Shown: positions 62,628-64,000 of the stretch, piece by piece | Layout of the letters: every line of letters starts with the position of its first letter | Position numbering within the stretch: position 1 is the stretch's first letter | From: Tolypeutes matacus | Lineage: Eukaryota; Chordata; Mammalia; Cingulata; Chlamyphoridae | Assembly: GCA_026826555.1 (NCBI GenBank) | Contig: JAKSZT010053764.1 | Coordinates: forward strand, 33,943,104-34,007,103 | DNA length: 64,000 bases | Direction: 5' to 3' | Made by a program: the position numbers and the translations under genes | The notes under the pieces: generated by a model | The model's input: the letters and a program-made list of their open reading frames with translations, nothing else | Told to the model about the DNA's origin: nothing | Database searches by the model: none

Positions 62628-62706
62628 GGAGGTACTGGGAATTGAACCCGAGACCTCTTACATGAGAAGTAGGCACTCTCAACCACTGAGCTACACCCAT
62701 TCCCCA
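62628..62706 (-). mobile_element. DAS-like SINE, body (right of LTR insertion)
   Basis: In reverse complement it reads 'ggggaatgggtgtagctcag' (A-box) and 'cgggttcaattcccag' (B-box), then 'tacctcc'. It is the same kind of tRNA-derived SINE as at 51.6-51.8 kb. The complete minus-strand SINE is split by the LTR at 62041-62627. Confidence 0.85.
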
Positions 62707-62713
62707 GCATATT

Positions 62714-64000
62714 CTTTTTTATCCACTCTGTTAATAATCATCTAATGTACTTTTACTTTGAGCATACCTCTCACCTCTTCCAGGTGCTGGATGTCTATTC
62801 TGTGTACAGTGGAACATTGTTTATAAGTGTTTTAAAGATAACTGCTGAACAACAAATTCAATAATGTTGTTATTATCCAAATACATATTTATATGGATAC
62901 AAAATTTATTATTAAAATAGTAATATAAATTCATACAGTTTTTATATAACTTATTTTGACTCTGCATATTTCCTGTGTCCTCCAAATTCTGTATTTTAAG
63001 TGGGCTTTGGGTACATGGAAAATGCTGGATTATAGTGGGAGAGTTTACTTCAGGTAATAACAGAACCCTGCCTTCACTGGGAAAAGTGAGATTTGTTTTC
63101 CCCTAAAATAGCTAATTCTGAGCAAATCACATTTGAGTCTCTGGATCTTGAGATTTGTGTACTGAATAGGTTTCTATGTATTTTGAAGTAATCCTGAGAG
63201 ATCCCTGAACACCAGATGCTGTCCTCCCTATCATTGGCAGGGTCTTGCTCACCCTTGACCATAATATGATTACATAAAAATAATAATAAAGAGCACCTGG
63301 CAAGGGGACAGTCCCATCAGTCTTGGTTCAGGGATTTTGCTTTTCATAAAAAACAAAATGGCTCCAAGGCTTATACCTTGGAGCAGTGTGACTGAGCCAA
63401 TTTGGACTTTCTCTGATGAGAAATTTGTCCATAGCAGAGTTTCTTTAAGTAAATTGCATTTGACATTTTCATGATTCAGGTTTTTAAAGCCACTCCACAG
63501 TTATATTATTTGATCCAAATTCTCAGAAATTAAGAGAACAATTTCCACTGTAAATGCTCAATAAAAGGCAGAGAACACGCACAGGGTCAGCAGAAAATGA
63601 AGCATTCCTAGCTGGAGTATCTGTCCTAATTTCAGAGATATAAAACTTCAGCTCAAGTTATGGAGGGCTAAATCAGTGATCTGCTTGGAAGCTCAAGCAG
63701 CAGTCAGTAGATTCTGCAAGGGGTAGGGCTATCAAGTTGGATTATATTGTTAAGAATTAGAACAATCCTTCCCAAACCTTTAAAATAAAGCATATTCCAT
63801 TTCCAGGAGGCTCATTTTTTTAGGGCAGAATTCAATAGACTTGTCTCCAAAGCATGACAGAGCCCTACTGTAGCCACCACTTATACTCAGGTTACTATTA
63901 GGGTGGGTAACATTTCCACCCACTTTCCTACAATCACAATTCCAATTTTATTGGATGTAGCAATTGCTCAGCTAAAAACTATTTTTTCCAACCTCCCTTT
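62714..64000. other. Unassigned AT-rich sequence
   Basis: No gene, RNA or confident repeat recognised up to the window end. Confidence 0.45.

Overview
This window looks like AT-rich, gene-poor mammalian nuclear DNA. It carries MIR, L2, MER5A and other hAT fragments, MLT1-type LTRs, ancient L1/HAL1 and long interspersed microsatellites. Several repeats point to a xenarthran (armadillo or sloth): tRNA-derived SINEs resembling the DAS family at 51.6-51.8 kb and 62.0-62.7 kb, a distinctive L1 3'UTR at 10.1-11.2 kb and 33.3-33.6 kb, and two copies of a ~0.6 kb LTR at 20.3 and 62.0 kb. The lineage call rests on remembered repeat families and was not searched. I found no intact cellular protein-coding gene, no convincing exon chain and no functional RNA gene. 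Every longer open frame is a chance frame, lies in a repeat, or is an antisense shadow of L1. The window is either intergenic or inside a very large intron.

Layout. 0-8.2 kb: MIR and L2 fragments, a TATC microsatellite holding a 10-N assembly gap, a hAT-like MITE, and an MLT1 LTR split by what looks like a processed pseudogene on the minus strand (3.2-4.0 kb). 8.6-17.5 kb: a minus-strand L1 nest. It contains an older L1 interrupted by L1 3'UTR sequence, repeated 3'UTR modules, and a nearly full-length dead L1 (ORF2 12121-15941, ORF1 16307-17303). 17.5-24.1 kb: MIR, the first copy of the ~650 bp LTR, a polypyrimidine tract, two MER5A copies, an older LTR and a hAT-Charlie fragment. 24.1-33.3 kb: about 9 kb with almost no recognisable young repeats and one CTCF-like motif. 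33.3-38.4 kb: L1 3' ends with target-site duplications, two abutting LTRs in opposite orientation, and a HAL1-like element with a short L1 insertion. 38.4-51.3 kb: mostly unassigned sequence with one MaLR-type LTR, L2/MIR/L1 relics and a GC-richer, enhancer-like block near 49 kb. 51.3-52.4 kb: L2, MIR, a head-to-tail SINE pair and an LTR. 52.4-64 kb: MER5A, an old L1/HAL1 3' region, GT/GC repeats, L1 and L2 pieces, and an LTR inserted inside a SINE.

No genes act together here. The biological content is an insertion history that can be partly dated by nesting: MLT1 before the pseudogene, DAS-like SINE before the ~0.6 kb LTR, HAL1 before the short L1, and old L1 before younger L1 3'UTR sequence. 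I did not find a previously undescribed molecular system. The best leads are the nested events, the dimeric SINE, a perfect 22-bp L2-derived inverted repeat that could form a microRNA-like hairpin, and the repeat-poor blocks as candidate regulatory DNA.
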